Assembly: GCA_965235635.1 (NCBI GenBank) | Contig: CBDDYR010000002.1 | Location: 186,001-250,000 of the forward strand | Length of the DNA stretch: 64,000 bases | Direction: 5' to 3' | From: Fontibacterium meridianamericanum | GTDB lineage: Bacteria > Pseudomonadota > Alphaproteobacteria > Pelagibacterales > Pelagibacteraceae | Shown here: positions 6,729-15,956 of the stretch, one piece after another | How positions within the stretch are numbered: the first letter of the stretch is position 1 | How the letters are laid out: each line of letters begins with the position of its first letter | Notes under the pieces: model-generated | The model's input: only the letters and a program-made list of their open reading frames with translations | The model's database searches: none | What the model was told of the DNA's origin: nothing | Made by a program: the position numbers and the translations under genes

Positions 6729-9503
6729 TTATTTAACTTGAACTTGATATTCGTTTTCTTTTTCTTTTTCTTTTGGCTCAAAACGATTTGAAATTTTCTT
6801 AACTTCTACTGAAGAAACTTTATATTCTGCGCACATAGTTTCTTCATCTTTTCCGTGACCAGTCACCATATTAACCATGTGCTCTGGGAAGTGAAAAGTT
6901 GTAAAAACAACACCTTGTTTAACTTTATCTGTCACTTCTACTTTTAGATCCACTTTACCTCTTCCAGAAAATAATCTTCCAAAATCTCCTGTGATTAAAT
7001 CTCTTTCTGCTGCATCTTTTGGATGAATTAAAAGAATATCTTCGTCCATAATGTCAATGTTATTTGTTCTTCTTGTCATTGTTCCGCAATTATAATGTTG
7101 TAACGCACGACTTGTAGTTAGTATCAAAGGAAATTCTTTTTGATTAGCTGTAATCTCTGCGGACTCTTTCCAGTCAAAGTTTTTAAGTCGACCTTTTCCA
7201 AATTTGAAAGTTTGGGTATGTAAAATTTTAGTATCCGTTCCATCTTCTTGAACAGGCCATTGTAAACCAAATTTACCAAGTCTTTCTCTAGTAACTCCTT
7301 TGAAGAAAGGAACTATATCTGCAATTTCTTTTAACACTTCATCTGCATCATAGTTTGGTTGGTTAAATCCTAATTTTTGCATCATTTGTGTAACAATAAC
7401 TGCATCTGTTTTAGTTCCTGGTAAAGGCGGCACTGCTCTATTCACTCTTTGAATTCTTCTTTCCGTATTAGTAAAGGTTCCATCTTTTTCTAAGAATGTA
7501 GTTCCTGGCAATACTACGGTTGCAAGTTTTGCAGTTTCGCTCATGAATATTTCTTGAACAACTAAAAATTCTAATGACTCCATAGCTTCAATTACATGCG
7601 AACTATTAGGATCTGTTTGAACAATATCTTCACCTATAATCCAAACGGCTTTTAATTCTTTTTTAATTGCGGCCTCAAACATTTCAGGAATTTTTAAGCC
7701 CGGTTTAGTTGGGTGAGTAACTCCATATTTTTCACTGTAGAATTTTTGATTTTTTTCATCAGCCACATTAAAATATCCAGCGCCTTGATGTGGTTGACAT
7801 CCCATATCAGCTGCTCCTTGAACGTTATTTTGTCCTCTAAGAGGATTTACTCCAACACCTTTTCTTCCAATATTTCCGGTGATCATTGCAAGATCTGCAA
7901 TTAACATTACTGTTTTTGAACCCTGTTCATGTTCAGTAACCCCTAAACCATGAAACTCCATTGAATTTTTTGCAGTAGCATAAGCAATGGCTGCTTCTTT
8001 AACCAATTGTTTATCTACTCCAGCAATTTTTGCTAGTTCGTCAACGTCTTGTCTTTCTATTTCTTTAATGAAATTTTCAAAACCTTCAGTTCTATCTCTA
8101 ACAAAATCTACATTATATAATTTCTCTTTAAGTATGAAATGAAGCATCATGTTTAAAACAGCAACGTTCGTTCCTGGTTTTAATTTTATGTGATAATCCG
8201 CAAGTTTAGCAAGTTCTGTAGTAACAGGATCCAAAACAATTAATTTTTTACCCTTCATGACTTGTTGTTTAATTTTAGCTCCAGTGACTGGGTGAGCATT
8301 TGTAGGATTTGCTCCGATCACTAAAAATAAATCTGCGTGATAAATATCTTCTGTTGAGTTCGTAGCGGCTCCAGTTCCAAATGTTTGTTGCATACCCCAA
8401 GCAGTTGGTGAATGGCAAATTCTAGCGCAGCAATCCACACTGTTTGTACCGATTACGGCTCTAATCATTTTTTGGAATAAATAATTTTCTTCATTAGTAC
8501 ATCTTGCAGAAGAGATGCCTGCAATTGCATCTGGACCGTGATCTTTAACAATTCGATTTAATTCTTTCTTAATAAAATCATAAGCTTCATCCCAAGAAGC
8601 AGGTTCAAATTTTCCATTTCTTTTTATTAATGGTGTTCTTAATCTATCTGGATGATCATAAAAACCAAATGCATATCTACCTTTGATACAAGTGTGACCT
8701 GCATTCACCTCTGTTTCTTTAGGAGTATCAATGGATACAACTTTGTTATCTTTAATAGATGCTTCAAGATTACATCCAACGCCACAATATGAACAAGTCG
8801 TTCTAACTTTTTTATCTACTGCAGCTGACTTAGATTGAAAAATATCTGAAATTGCATCGGTTGGACAAGTGTGAGCACATGCACCACAAGAGACGCATGA
8901 AGAATCTCCAAACAACATATTGTTGTCTGTTGTAATTCTTGATTCAAAGCCACGTCCACTCATTGTTAAAACAAATGAGCCTTGAATTTCATCGCAAGCT
9001 CTTACGCATCTTCCGCAATTAATACAGTGGTCTAAATTCATTCTCATATAAGAATGTGAAGTGTCTTTAGGAATACCTTTGTGTTGCTTTGGATTGTTAT
9101 ATCGGTGATCTGAAATTCCTAAATCATTAGCAACTTTTTGAAGTTCACAATTATTGTTCACCTCGCATGTTCCACATTCCATAGGATGGTCTGTTAAAAC
9201 GAGTTCAACGATATTCTTTCTAAGATTTTTTAAATTGTCGTTATTTGTAAAGATATGTTGATTTTCAACTACAGGAGTATGACAAGATGCAACTACTCTG
9301 GTTGGTCCATCTTTGACTAAGGCAACTTCAACAGAGCAAATTCTACAAGCGCCATAGGGCGCTAAATTCGGATCATCACAAAGAGTTGGAACTTTATCTT
9401 CGCCTAAATAACCTTTAACAAATTTTAAAATAGAGGTGTGATGAGAACCAATTTCATATGGTTTTCCATCGATATAAGCTATTTTTCGTTTTTCTGAACT
9501 CAT
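6729..9503 (-). CDS. fdsA: NAD-type formate dehydrogenase alpha (catalytic) subunit, molybdenum/[Fe-S]
   Basis: 924 residues. It oxidises formate to CO2 at a bis-MGD molybdenum site and passes electrons through Fe-S clusters to the FdsGB diaphorase; soluble cytoplasmic. Domains in order: [2Fe-2S] ferredoxin (C42, C53, C56, C74), Nqo3-like His/Cys cluster (H106, C110, C113, C119), two [4Fe-4S] ferredoxin motifs (C160/163/166/170 and C203/206/209/213), the molybdoenzyme [4Fe-4S] (C237, C240, C244, C272), then the catalytic domain. The Mo ligand is Cys363 in ARICHSP followed by His364, so this is the Cys, not selenocysteine, form. It lies 3 nt after fdsGB. Alternative names fdhA/fdhF. Confidence 0.95.
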   Translation of the reverse strand: MSSEKRKIAYIDGKPYEIGSHHTSILKFVKGYLGEDKVPTLCDDPNLAPYGACRICSVEVALVKDGPTRVVASCHTPVVENQHIFTNNDNLKNLRKNIVELVLTDHPMECGTCEVNNNCELQKVANDLGISDHRYNNPKQHKGIPKDTSHSYMRMNLDHCINCGRCVRACDEIQGSFVLTMSGRGFESRITTDNNMLFGDSSCVSCGACAHTCPTDAISDIFQSKSAAVDKKVRTTCSYCGVGCNLEASIKDNKVVSIDTPKETEVNAGHTCIKGRYAFGFYDHPDRLRTPLIKRNGKFEPASWDEAYDFIKKELNRIVKDHGPDAIAGISSARCTNEENYLFQKMIRAVIGTNSVDCCARICHSPTAWGMQQTFGTGAATNSTEDIYHADLFLVIGANPTNAHPVTGAKIKQQVMKGKKLIVLDPVTTELAKLADYHIKLKPGTNVAVLNMMLHFILKEKLYNVDFVRDRTEGFENFIKEIERQDVDELAKIAGVDKQLVKEAAIAYATAKNSMEFHGLGVTEHEQGSKTVMLIADLAMITGNIGRKGVGVNPLRGQNNVQGAADMGCQPHQGAGYFNVADEKNQKFYSEKYGVTHPTKPGLKIPEMFEAAIKKELKAVWIIGEDIVQTDPNSSHVIEAMESLEFLVVQEIFMSETAKLATVVLPGTTFLEKDGTFTNTERRIQRVNRAVPPLPGTKTDAVIVTQMMQKLGFNQPNYDADEVLKEIADIVPFFKGVTRERLGKFGLQWPVQEDGTDTKILHTQTFKFGKGRLKNFDWKESAEITANQKEFPLILTTSRALQHYNCGTMTRRTNNIDIMDEDILLIHPKDAAERDLITGDFGRLFSGRGKVDLKVEVTDKVKQGVVFTTFHFPEHMVNMVTGHGKDEETMCAEYKVSSVEVKKISNRFEPKEKEKENEYQVQVK

Positions 9504-9506
9504 TGG

Positions 9507-11156
9507 TTAAGCAGAAATATCATTTTTCATCTCGCTGGAGAAGTATTTTAAAATATTATTGATAGGAGTAGGGATCGCTCCACAAAGCGCACATAAACAT
9601 CCTTTTTGCATAGTTTTTAATAGATCGTTTAATAGTTGCATGGGTATTTTAGCTGTCTTTTTCTTAACTTGATCAAACATCTCTTTTCCTCTGTATGAAC
9701 CGAGTCTTCCAGGGAAACATTTGCCACATGACTCTTCTGCTGAAAATTCAAATAAGTGATGAATGTATTCCACCATTGGAAAATCTTTAGGAATGCTAAC
9801 AACACTAGCATGTCCTAACATAAAACCTTTTGCACTAAATTCTTGAAAATCTAAATTTAAATTATCAATCTCGCTTAAAGGAATAACGCCACCTAAAGGA
9901 CCGCCGATTTGAAAAGCTTTGACGGGTTCTTTATATCCTCCACCAATTTCATTAAATATTTTTTTCATCGGTGTGCCCATATCAATTTCATAAACTCCAG
10001 GATTTTTAAAAAAACTATCAAGACATACTAATTTTGTTCCAGCAGATTTTTTATTTCCAATAGCTGCAAATTTATCAGCTCCATTAATTAAAATTCCAGT
10101 AACAGCAGCTAACGTTTCAACATTATTCACCACTGTTGGTTTTTTATATAAGCCCTCAGTAACTGGGAATGGGGGCCTAACATCTACTTCGGCTCGTCTA
10201 CCTTCAATAGATGCAATTAATGCTGTTTCTTCACCACAGATATATGCGCCTTGTCCAATACAAATATAAATATCAAAAGAAAAACCTGTTCCTAAAATAT
10301 TTTCTCCAAGCAAACCTTCCCTTTTTAATTCGTTGATGCATCCATTAATTGCTTCGATTGATTTTGGATACTCCCCTCTAATATATAAAACACCTTCATC
10401 ACTTCCAATGACATAGCCACAAATTATCATGGCAAACAAAACTTTAAGTGGCTGATCTTCTAATAAATATCTATCGGAGAATGCGCCTGAGTCCCCTTCA
10501 TCAGCATTACAAATAACATATTTTTTCTTAACTTTTTCTCTACTACAAAAGTCCCATTTCATTCCAGTTGGAAAACCTGCACCACCTCTGCCAGTAAGAT
10601 TTGAGTCTAGTATAGATTTAATAATTTCTTTTTTATCTTTTTTAAGAAATTTAGATAATTGGTCTTTAACTTGGCTAATAGATGATAATTTATCATCCAT
10701 TAAAAAACTTGTTGTTGCGTAACTTTTTGAAAAAAATTTATCTTGTTTAATTTTTTCACCTTTTAAAATTTGATCAATTTTTTCAATGTCTTTTCCAGCA
10801 TAATTTTCTCCGTTGTAATGAAACGCATTATTTTCATAGCAATAACCTAAACAAAACATTGATCCTACTTTGTCCTGCCCCAGTTTTGCTTTCAAAGTCT
10901 CTTTTAATTTATCTTGTGTGCCAGCACACATACATGCACTACCATTGCAAACAAAGGCTTTTTTTTCGCGATGAGCGGGTCTTAAAAATTCATAAAAGCT
11001 TTCTGCCCCATAAACAGTTGAAACACCTAGATTATATTCATTTGCTATCTCTTTATTATCTTTTGGATGGTTCTTTAAAACGTTTTCTGAAATTTTTTGA
11101 AATAGATTATGTTTCAAACCTACTTTGCCAGATAGATTACTAATATTTTTTGACAT
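9507..11156 (-). CDS. fdsB: Formate dehydrogenase diaphorase subunit, fused gamma (NuoE-like) and beta (NuoF-like)
   Basis: 549 residues that join two proteins usually separate in FdsGBA enzymes. Residues about 20-140 are the thioredoxin-like [2Fe-2S] NuoE domain with ligands C70, C75, C102 and C106. Residues about 150-549 are NuoF-like: FMN site GRGGAGFPTGMKWDF, NADH site GQGAYICGEETAL, and a C-terminal [4Fe-4S] site SCGKCFPGR plus CLCALCG. It transfers electrons from the alpha subunit to NAD+. It is followed 3 nt later by fdsA and preceded by fdhD. No small FdsD subunit gene is present. Confidence 0.93.
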   Translation of the reverse strand: MSKNISNLSGKVGLKHNLFQKISENVLKNHPKDNKEIANEYNLGVSTVYGAESFYEFLRPAHREKKAFVCNGSACMCAGTQDKLKETLKAKLGQDKVGSMFCLGYCYENNAFHYNGENYAGKDIEKIDQILKGEKIKQDKFFSKSYATTSFLMDDKLSSISQVKDQLSKFLKKDKKEIIKSILDSNLTGRGGAGFPTGMKWDFCSREKVKKKYVICNADEGDSGAFSDRYLLEDQPLKVLFAMIICGYVIGSDEGVLYIRGEYPKSIEAINGCINELKREGLLGENILGTGFSFDIYICIGQGAYICGEETALIASIEGRRAEVDVRPPFPVTEGLYKKPTVVNNVETLAAVTGILINGADKFAAIGNKKSAGTKLVCLDSFFKNPGVYEIDMGTPMKKIFNEIGGGYKEPVKAFQIGGPLGGVIPLSEIDNLNLDFQEFSAKGFMLGHASVVSIPKDFPMVEYIHHLFEFSAEESCGKCFPGRLGSYRGKEMFDQVKKKTAKIPMQLLNDLLKTMQKGCLCALCGAIPTPINNILKYFSSEMKNDISA

Positions 11157-11169
11157 TTTGTTTAAATAA

Positions 11170-12012
11170 TTAATCTTTTATAATTACTTTTTGATTATTG
11201 GTATACACATTAAAACTGTCATTTTTCACAAAACCTATCAATGTTAGTCCAAATTTGTTGGCTAAATCAATGGCAAGACTTGTTGGCGCACCCACTCCAA
11301 TCATTATTCCAATATTTGTCATTAAAACTTTTTGTACAAGCTCAAAATTTAAACGTCCTGAACAAGCAATAAATTGTCTCTTAGGATCAAGAAGTTTTTT
11401 ATTTAAAATATTCCCTACTAATTTATCTAAAGCATTATGCCGACCTACATCCTCATTAATTGCAATTAATTCTCCATTGCTTAAAAATAATCCACTTGCG
11501 TGAATTCCGCCTGTTTTAGAAAATTCTGATTGATTATTTCTTAAAATTTCTGGAGATTTAAGAATAACTTCTTTAGTTAACTTTGGCTCTGTTAACGAAA
11601 TTTTATCTTTTTTAATTATTTCAAGTGCATCTAATGAAGATTTTCCACAAACTCCACATGATGAATTAGTTAAAAAATCTCTTTTAATTTTAGTAATATT
11701 AATATTTTGAGAATTATTTAGAGTTGCTAATATTTTATTTTGAATATTGTATTGCCCTACTTTATCTCCAAAACTTTTTATGGATTCGATATGGGTAATA
11801 TTTTGAACAATCTGTTCATTAAATAAAAAACCTCGAACTAAATCTTCATCGTGGCCCGGCGTTCTCATGGTGATAGATAAGATATGGCTAACCCATTTAT
11901 CTTGTTCTTTAAATTTTATTGAAATTTCTAAGGGTTCTTCAATAGAAATCAAATCATCAATCTCTTGAAACTTATTAGATTTAAATTTTAAAACTTTATA
12001 TTTAGAATTCAT
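11170..12012 (-). CDS. fdhD: Formate dehydrogenase sulfurtransferase FdhD (FdsC)
   Basis: 280 residues. FdhD delivers sulfur from a cysteine desulfurase to the bis-MGD cofactor of formate dehydrogenase, which is needed for activity. Seen here are MRTPGHDEDLVRGFLF, the redox-active SSCGVCGKSS cysteines at about residue 121, GGIHASGLF, the NEDVGRHNALDKLVG motif and the GVGAPTSLAID motif, all diagnostic. It lies 13 nt upstream of fdsGB and 9 nt after the NifU-like gene, so all four are likely one transcript. Confidence 0.95.
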   Translation of the reverse strand: MNSKYKVLKFKSNKFQEIDDLISIEEPLEISIKFKEQDKWVSHILSITMRTPGHDEDLVRGFLFNEQIVQNITHIESIKSFGDKVGQYNIQNKILATLNNSQNINITKIKRDFLTNSSCGVCGKSSLDALEIIKKDKISLTEPKLTKEVILKSPEILRNNQSEFSKTGGIHASGLFLSNGELIAINEDVGRHNALDKLVGNILNKKLLDPKRQFIACSGRLNFELVQKVLMTNIGIMIGVGAPTSLAIDLANKFGLTLIGFVKNDSFNVYTNNQKVIIKD

Positions 12013-12021
12013 TAAATTTGT

Positions 12022-12417
12022 CTACTGAAGCGCTTTTAAGACTGTTCTTAATGGAAGAAGTAAACATTCTTTTCTGGCCATATTTTTTTTATCAAAAATT
12101 TCATAAAATTCTTTCCAATTATTTTTAATATTTAATTTACTATCTTTAAACATACCTTCGGCAGCATTAAAAAATTCTTTAAATTCTTGAATATTTTTAT
12201 GTTTAATTGTTCTTGAAAGCAAACTCACAGAAGCTTGGCAATATACGCAAGACTTACAATGATAAGCCATATCTTCAATGATGTCTTTGTTCACAATTAA
12301 ACTAATTTCCATTTCGTCTCCGCAAATTGGATTTTTATTTTTAGATGAATGTGTGGGATTGCTAAGTACTTTTTTGTTTTCAGTATGGGAGGCAATTTCC
12401 AAAATTTTCAAATCCAT
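12022..12417 (-). CDS. NifU/SufU N-terminal-domain-like Fe-S scaffold protein, first gene of the formate dehydrogenase operon
   Basis: 131 residues. It resembles the IscU/SufU fold: NPICGDEMEISL matches the NPxCGDxM first-cysteine motif, YHCKSCVYCQASVSLLSR occupies the second-cysteine helix (three cysteines here rather than one), and the end RKECLLLPLRTVLKAL matches the RxxCAxLPxxxLxxAL tail typical of SufU. So all three ligand positions of a scaffold are present. Its place at the head of an operon making a cluster-rich formate dehydrogenase suggests a dedicated maturation or quality-control role; that is inference. A general SufU is less likely, since no other suf gene is near. Confidence 0.72.
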   Translation of the reverse strand: MDLKILEIASHTENKKVLSNPTHSSKNKNPICGDEMEISLIVNKDIIEDMAYHCKSCVYCQASVSLLSRTIKHKNIQEFKEFFNAAEGMFKDSKLNIKNNWKEFYEIFDKKNMARKECLLLPLRTVLKALQ

Positions 12418-12460
12418 TATTTATCTTTAATTGGTATTTTAATGATTTATATTTAGATTT

Positions 12461-13075
12461 ATGGACTATAACAGCATTTTAGGGGTTGTACTAGCAGGCG
12501 GACAATCAAAAAGATTTGGTCAGGATAAATCTCAAGTGCAATTAGGCGGCAAAATATTAATCGATTATATTTTGTTAGAAATCTTAGATCAGTTTAATGA
12601 AATTCTAATTATTTCAAATAACGATATCAAATTTTTAAATTCAAAAAAAATTACTAAAATTGAAGATTATAAAAAAGATTTAGGGCCATTAGGAGGTGTT
12701 TTGACTGCCATGAAATGGATTAAGAAAAATAACCGAGACTATAAATGGATTTCTACTTTTCCGTCTGATACGCCATTTTTTAAAAAAAAATATCTAAGTA
12801 ATTTTATAAAAAATATTAATGATAAAAAAAGCAAACTTTTTTTTATTAAATCCAATGATAAAAGACACAATATATTTGGGCTATGGTCGACAGAGTTATT
12901 AGATAGATTAGAAGATGATGTGACTAATAAAGGAGAACGTAAAGTAGAAATTTGGGCTAATAAGGTTGGCGTTAAAACAATTAATATGGAATTTAAAAAT
13001 AACGACCCCTTTTTTAATATTAATACTAAAGAAGATTTGGAAAAAGCAAAGGAACTCATAAAAAATAATGATTAG
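12461..13075 (+). CDS. mobA: Molybdenum cofactor guanylyltransferase MobA
   Basis: 204 residues. It adds GMP to molybdopterin to make the MGD form required by the formate dehydrogenase next door. The nucleotidyltransferase signature GVVLAGGQSKRFGQDKS is at the N-terminus, followed by DLGPLGGVLTAM and the metal-binding FPSDTPFF, then DPFFNINTKEDL near the end, as in the family. It is divergent from the fds operon (43-bp spacer) and its last 8 nt overlap moeA. Confidence 0.9.
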   Translation: MDYNSILGVVLAGGQSKRFGQDKSQVQLGGKILIDYILLEILDQFNEILIISNNDIKFLNSKKITKIEDYKKDLGPLGGVLTAMKWIKKNNRDYKWISTFPSDTPFFKKKYLSNFIKNINDKKSKLFFIKSNDKRHNIFGLWSTELLDRLEDDVTNKGERKVEIWANKVGVKTINMEFKNNDPFFNINTKEDLEKAKELIKNND

Positions 13076-14315
13076 TTATATACATTCTCAGAAGATTTTA
13101 AAAAAAGCACCTATTAAAATTGGAAATGAAATTATTCATACTAAAAATGCTCAAAACAGAGTTGTATCTCTAAATATTTTTTCAAAATATAATTATCCAG
13201 CAGCAAATAATGCGGCCTTTGATGGCTTTGCAGTTAATTCTAAAGACACTAAATTTTTAAATAAAAATTCCCCTCAAAAATTTAAAATAATAGGTTCAAT
13301 GATTGCAGGAACAAAACCTATAACAAAAAAAATTAAAAAATTTGAATCTGTTGAAATTATGACAGGAGGAATTATCCCAAAAGCATTTGATACGATTATT
13401 CCAATTGAGCAAATTATATTTTATCCAAATAAAGATAATCCAAAATATATTGTTGTTGATAAAAAAATTAATAAACATCAACACGTTAGATTTGCAGGTT
13501 CTGATTATAAAAAAAATGATCTGATTATTAAAAAAGGAACAATTATAAACTCAAATCATATTTTAGCTCTAAAAACCTTAGGAATTAAAAAAATTAAGGT
13601 TAAAAAAAAACCAAACATATTATTTTTCTCAACGGGTAATGAAATCTCAGATAGTGAAAATATTCCAGCTTGGAAGGTTAGAAATTCAAATGGTCCTTAT
13701 ATTAATTCATTAAATGAAAATTTTTTATTTAATTTTATTAATGGAGGAATTTTAAGAGATAATCATGCATTTATTTTTAAAAAGCAGATAAGAAAAATGT
13801 TAAGATCTAATATAGATATAATTGTAACATCTGGAGCAATTTCAGCTGGTAAATTTGACTTTATTCCAAGCGTTATTAAAACTTTTAAACTTTCAAATTA
13901 TTTTAAAGGCGTTGAAATAAAACCTGGAAAACCTGTTTTATTTGCAAAGATTAAAAGGAAAGAAAAAGCACTTTTTGGACTACCTGGCAATCCTATTTCA
14001 ACAGCCGCTTGCTATAGATTTTTTGTAAATCCATATCTGCTTAATATTCTAGGCGTACAAACTGAAAAGCCAATTAAAACAATTTTAAAAAATACTTATG
14101 CAAAAAGGAAAAATATGACACATTTTGTTAAAGCAAAATTAAGTTCTTCAAATTCAGGCAAGCTCCAACTTGAGGCTCTAAAAGGACAGGACTCATTTAG
14201 AATTAAACCTTTTACTCAGTCTAATATGTGGGCTGTTTTTCCAGCAGGAAAACAGAGTTTTAAAAAAGGAGATATGATTGATTGTTTCTTTCCTAATTAC
14301 CCAAATACAATTTAA
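13068..14315 (+). CDS. moeA: Molybdopterin molybdenumtransferase MoeA
   Basis: 415 residues. It inserts molybdate into adenylylated molybdopterin. Recognisable segments are NNAAFDGFAV, the FESVEIMTGGIIPKAFDTI region, GSDYKKND, the FFSTGNEI strand, the TSGAISAGKFDF motif, KPGKPVLFA and LFGLPGNPISTA, all in family order. It overlaps mobA by 8 nt and converges on moaB with a 2-nt gap. Divergent, lysine-rich sequence is typical of this genome and not a sign of decay. Confidence 0.93.
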   Translation: MISYIHSQKILKKAPIKIGNEIIHTKNAQNRVVSLNIFSKYNYPAANNAAFDGFAVNSKDTKFLNKNSPQKFKIIGSMIAGTKPITKKIKKFESVEIMTGGIIPKAFDTIIPIEQIIFYPNKDNPKYIVVDKKINKHQHVRFAGSDYKKNDLIIKKGTIINSNHILALKTLGIKKIKVKKKPNILFFSTGNEISDSENIPAWKVRNSNGPYINSLNENFLFNFINGGILRDNHAFIFKKQIRKMLRSNIDIIVTSGAISAGKFDFIPSVIKTFKLSNYFKGVEIKPGKPVLFAKIKRKEKALFGLPGNPISTAACYRFFVNPYLLNILGVQTEKPIKTILKNTYAKRKNMTHFVKAKLSSSNSGKLQLEALKGQDSFRIKPFTQSNMWAVFPAGKQSFKKGDMIDCFFPNYPNTI

Positions 14316-14317
14316 GA

Positions 14318-14842
14318 TTATTTCTCTTTAAGACGAGGAATAATATTAATGAAGTTACAAGGCTGAAAGCGAGAGTCTAATTGAAATTTTAAAATTCCCT
14401 CCCAAGCATCGGTTACTGCGCCAGAAGACCCTGGTAGAGCGAATATATATTTTCCTTTGCATATAATTCCTTGAGCTCGTGATTGAATAGTAGACGTGCC
14501 AATTGTTTTGTAACTAAGCATTCTAAATATTTCACCAAATCCAGGAATATCCTTATCTTTAATCTCATCTAACGCTTCGATGGTTATATCCCGACCTGTT
14601 AAACCCGTGCCTCCAGTACTTATAATTATATCTACTGCCTCGTCACACCAAGCAAGAATAGTTTTTTTAATTTGTTCTTTGTCATCTTTTAAAATTTTTT
14701 TGCTAACAACAGTATGACCTAATTCTTTGACTTTATTTGCTAATATATTGCCAGAGGTATCGTTGGATTCATTTCTGGTATCAGAAATAGTAAGGACGGC
14801 AATGTTAACGGGTATAAATTTTTTTGTACTATCAGTTTTCAT
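14318..14842 (-). CDS. moaB: Molybdopterin adenylyltransferase-type protein MoaB/MogA
   Basis: 174 residues of the MoCF-binding fold. VNIAVLTISDTRNESNDTSG opens the domain and IISTGGTGLTGRDITIEAL is the substrate-binding loop; ALPGSSGAVTDAW follows near the end. The length and the DTRNESNDTSG loop favour MoaB, which in organisms without MogA activates molybdopterin with AMP for MoeA. It sits between moeA (convergent) and the divergent tauE gene. Confidence 0.88.
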   Translation of the reverse strand: MKTDSTKKFIPVNIAVLTISDTRNESNDTSGNILANKVKELGHTVVSKKILKDDKEQIKKTILAWCDEAVDIIISTGGTGLTGRDITIEALDEIKDKDIPGFGEIFRMLSYKTIGTSTIQSRAQGIICKGKYIFALPGSSGAVTDAWEGILKFQLDSRFQPCNFINIIPRLKEK

Positions 14843-14877
14843 AATTATATATCATTAATACCTGTAGATTAAAAAAT

Positions 14878-15618
14878 ATGCTATCCATAATTTTTTTTTT
14901 TGTTGCAGCGATTTACGCAAGCGTTGGTTTTGCCGGTGGAACTTCATATTTGGCATTACTAACAATTTATGATGTAGAATATTTGCTAATTCCAATTATA
15001 GCATTAACCTGCAATATTATTGTCGCGAGTGGAAATTGTTTTAATTATATTAGAGCTGGAAACTTAGATTTAAAATTTTTAACTCCTTATTTCTTAGGAT
15101 CTATCCCTTTAGCTTATATTGGTGGAAAGTTTCAAATAACAAAAGATTTTTTTCAAATTTTATTATTCTTTTGTTTAACAATAAGCAGTCTTTTACTTTT
15201 AATACAGGCAAGACAATATAAATTAACAAATCAAATCATAAAAAAAATTCCCTTCTTTGTTGCTATTTTGATTGGAGCTATTATTGGTTTAGTATCTGGA
15301 ATTGTGGGCATTGGAGGAGGAATTATACTCTCACCTATACTATTTAATTTAAAAGCAGCTCAGCCAAATAAAATTGTGATGGCTGCTTCATTATTTATTT
15401 TAATAAACTCTATTTCAGGTTTTTTGGGACAAATTCAAAAAATTAATGATATCTCACAACTACAACCCTATTTGTATTTACCCTTAGCTGTATTATTAGG
15501 AGGACAACTTGGAAATTTTCTTAATATAAAAATATTAAAATCTCACATTCTTGCCTTGCTAACATCGTTACTAGTTCTTTTTGTTGCTGTTCGCTTAGGC
15601 TTAAAAATATTCTTTTAA
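14878..15618 (+). CDS. TauE/SafE family sulfite/organosulfonate exporter
   Basis: 246 residues with about eight transmembrane helices in two repeats. The first repeat has ASVGFAGGTSYLALL and the second has GLVSGIVGIGGGIILSPIL, the two glycine-rich hallmarks of TauE/SafE permeases. Members export sulfite, sulfoacetate and related anions. Its 3' end overlaps the sulfite-dehydrogenase cytochrome gene by 4 nt on the opposite strand, so a role in removing excess sulfite is a reasonable inference from context. Confidence 0.85.
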   Translation: MLSIIFFFVAAIYASVGFAGGTSYLALLTIYDVEYLLIPIIALTCNIIVASGNCFNYIRAGNLDLKFLTPYFLGSIPLAYIGGKFQITKDFFQILLFFCLTISSLLLLIQARQYKLTNQIIKKIPFFVAILIGAIIGLVSGIVGIGGGIILSPILFNLKAAQPNKIVMAASLFILINSISGFLGQIQKINDISQLQPYLYLPLAVLLGGQLGNFLNIKILKSHILALLTSLLVLFVAVRLGLKIFF

Positions 15619-15956
15619 TTACTTGTCGCTTTTTCTACGTAAAAAGAAACTGCATCAATTTCTTGAGGGGTTAATATTTTATCATTACCGAAGGCTGGCA
15701 TTATTCCAATACCATTAGTAACTGCCTGTCTTACTTGAGCTTGCGTTGGCTTAAGATCATCTAAGCTTGGTCCAATATTTCCTTTAGATTTTGCATTTGT
15801 TAGTTGATGACAACTTGCGCAGTTTCCTTTTTCATTAAATATTTTAAGACCTAAAATCATTTTGTCTTGATCGGCTTTTAGGCTTAATTGCAAAGAAAAA
15901 TATATTAAAAGAAAATTAAAAAAAATTTTCTTAAATTTAATTAAAAATTTATGCAA
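15615..15956 (-). CDS. sorB: Monoheme c-type cytochrome, SorB-like electron acceptor of sulfite dehydrogenase
   Basis: About 113 residues from a TTG at 15956, which overlaps the sorA stop by 8 nt; a longer frame to 16016 would lie wholly inside sorA and is unlikely. A signal peptide (HKFLIKFKKIFFNFLLIYFS) is followed by one heme site CASCHQ and a distal methionine in GIMPAF, then TPQEIDAVSFYVEKA. This small periplasmic class I cytochrome would accept electrons from SorA and pass them to the oxidase. The start codon is inferred; no Shine-Dalgarno is clear. Confidence 0.82.
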   Translation of the reverse strand: MHKFLIKFKKIFFNFLLIYFSLQLSLKADQDKMILGLKIFNEKGNCASCHQLTNAKSKGNIGPSLDDLKPTQAQVRQAVTNGIGIMPAFGNDKILTPQEIDAVSFYVEKATSN

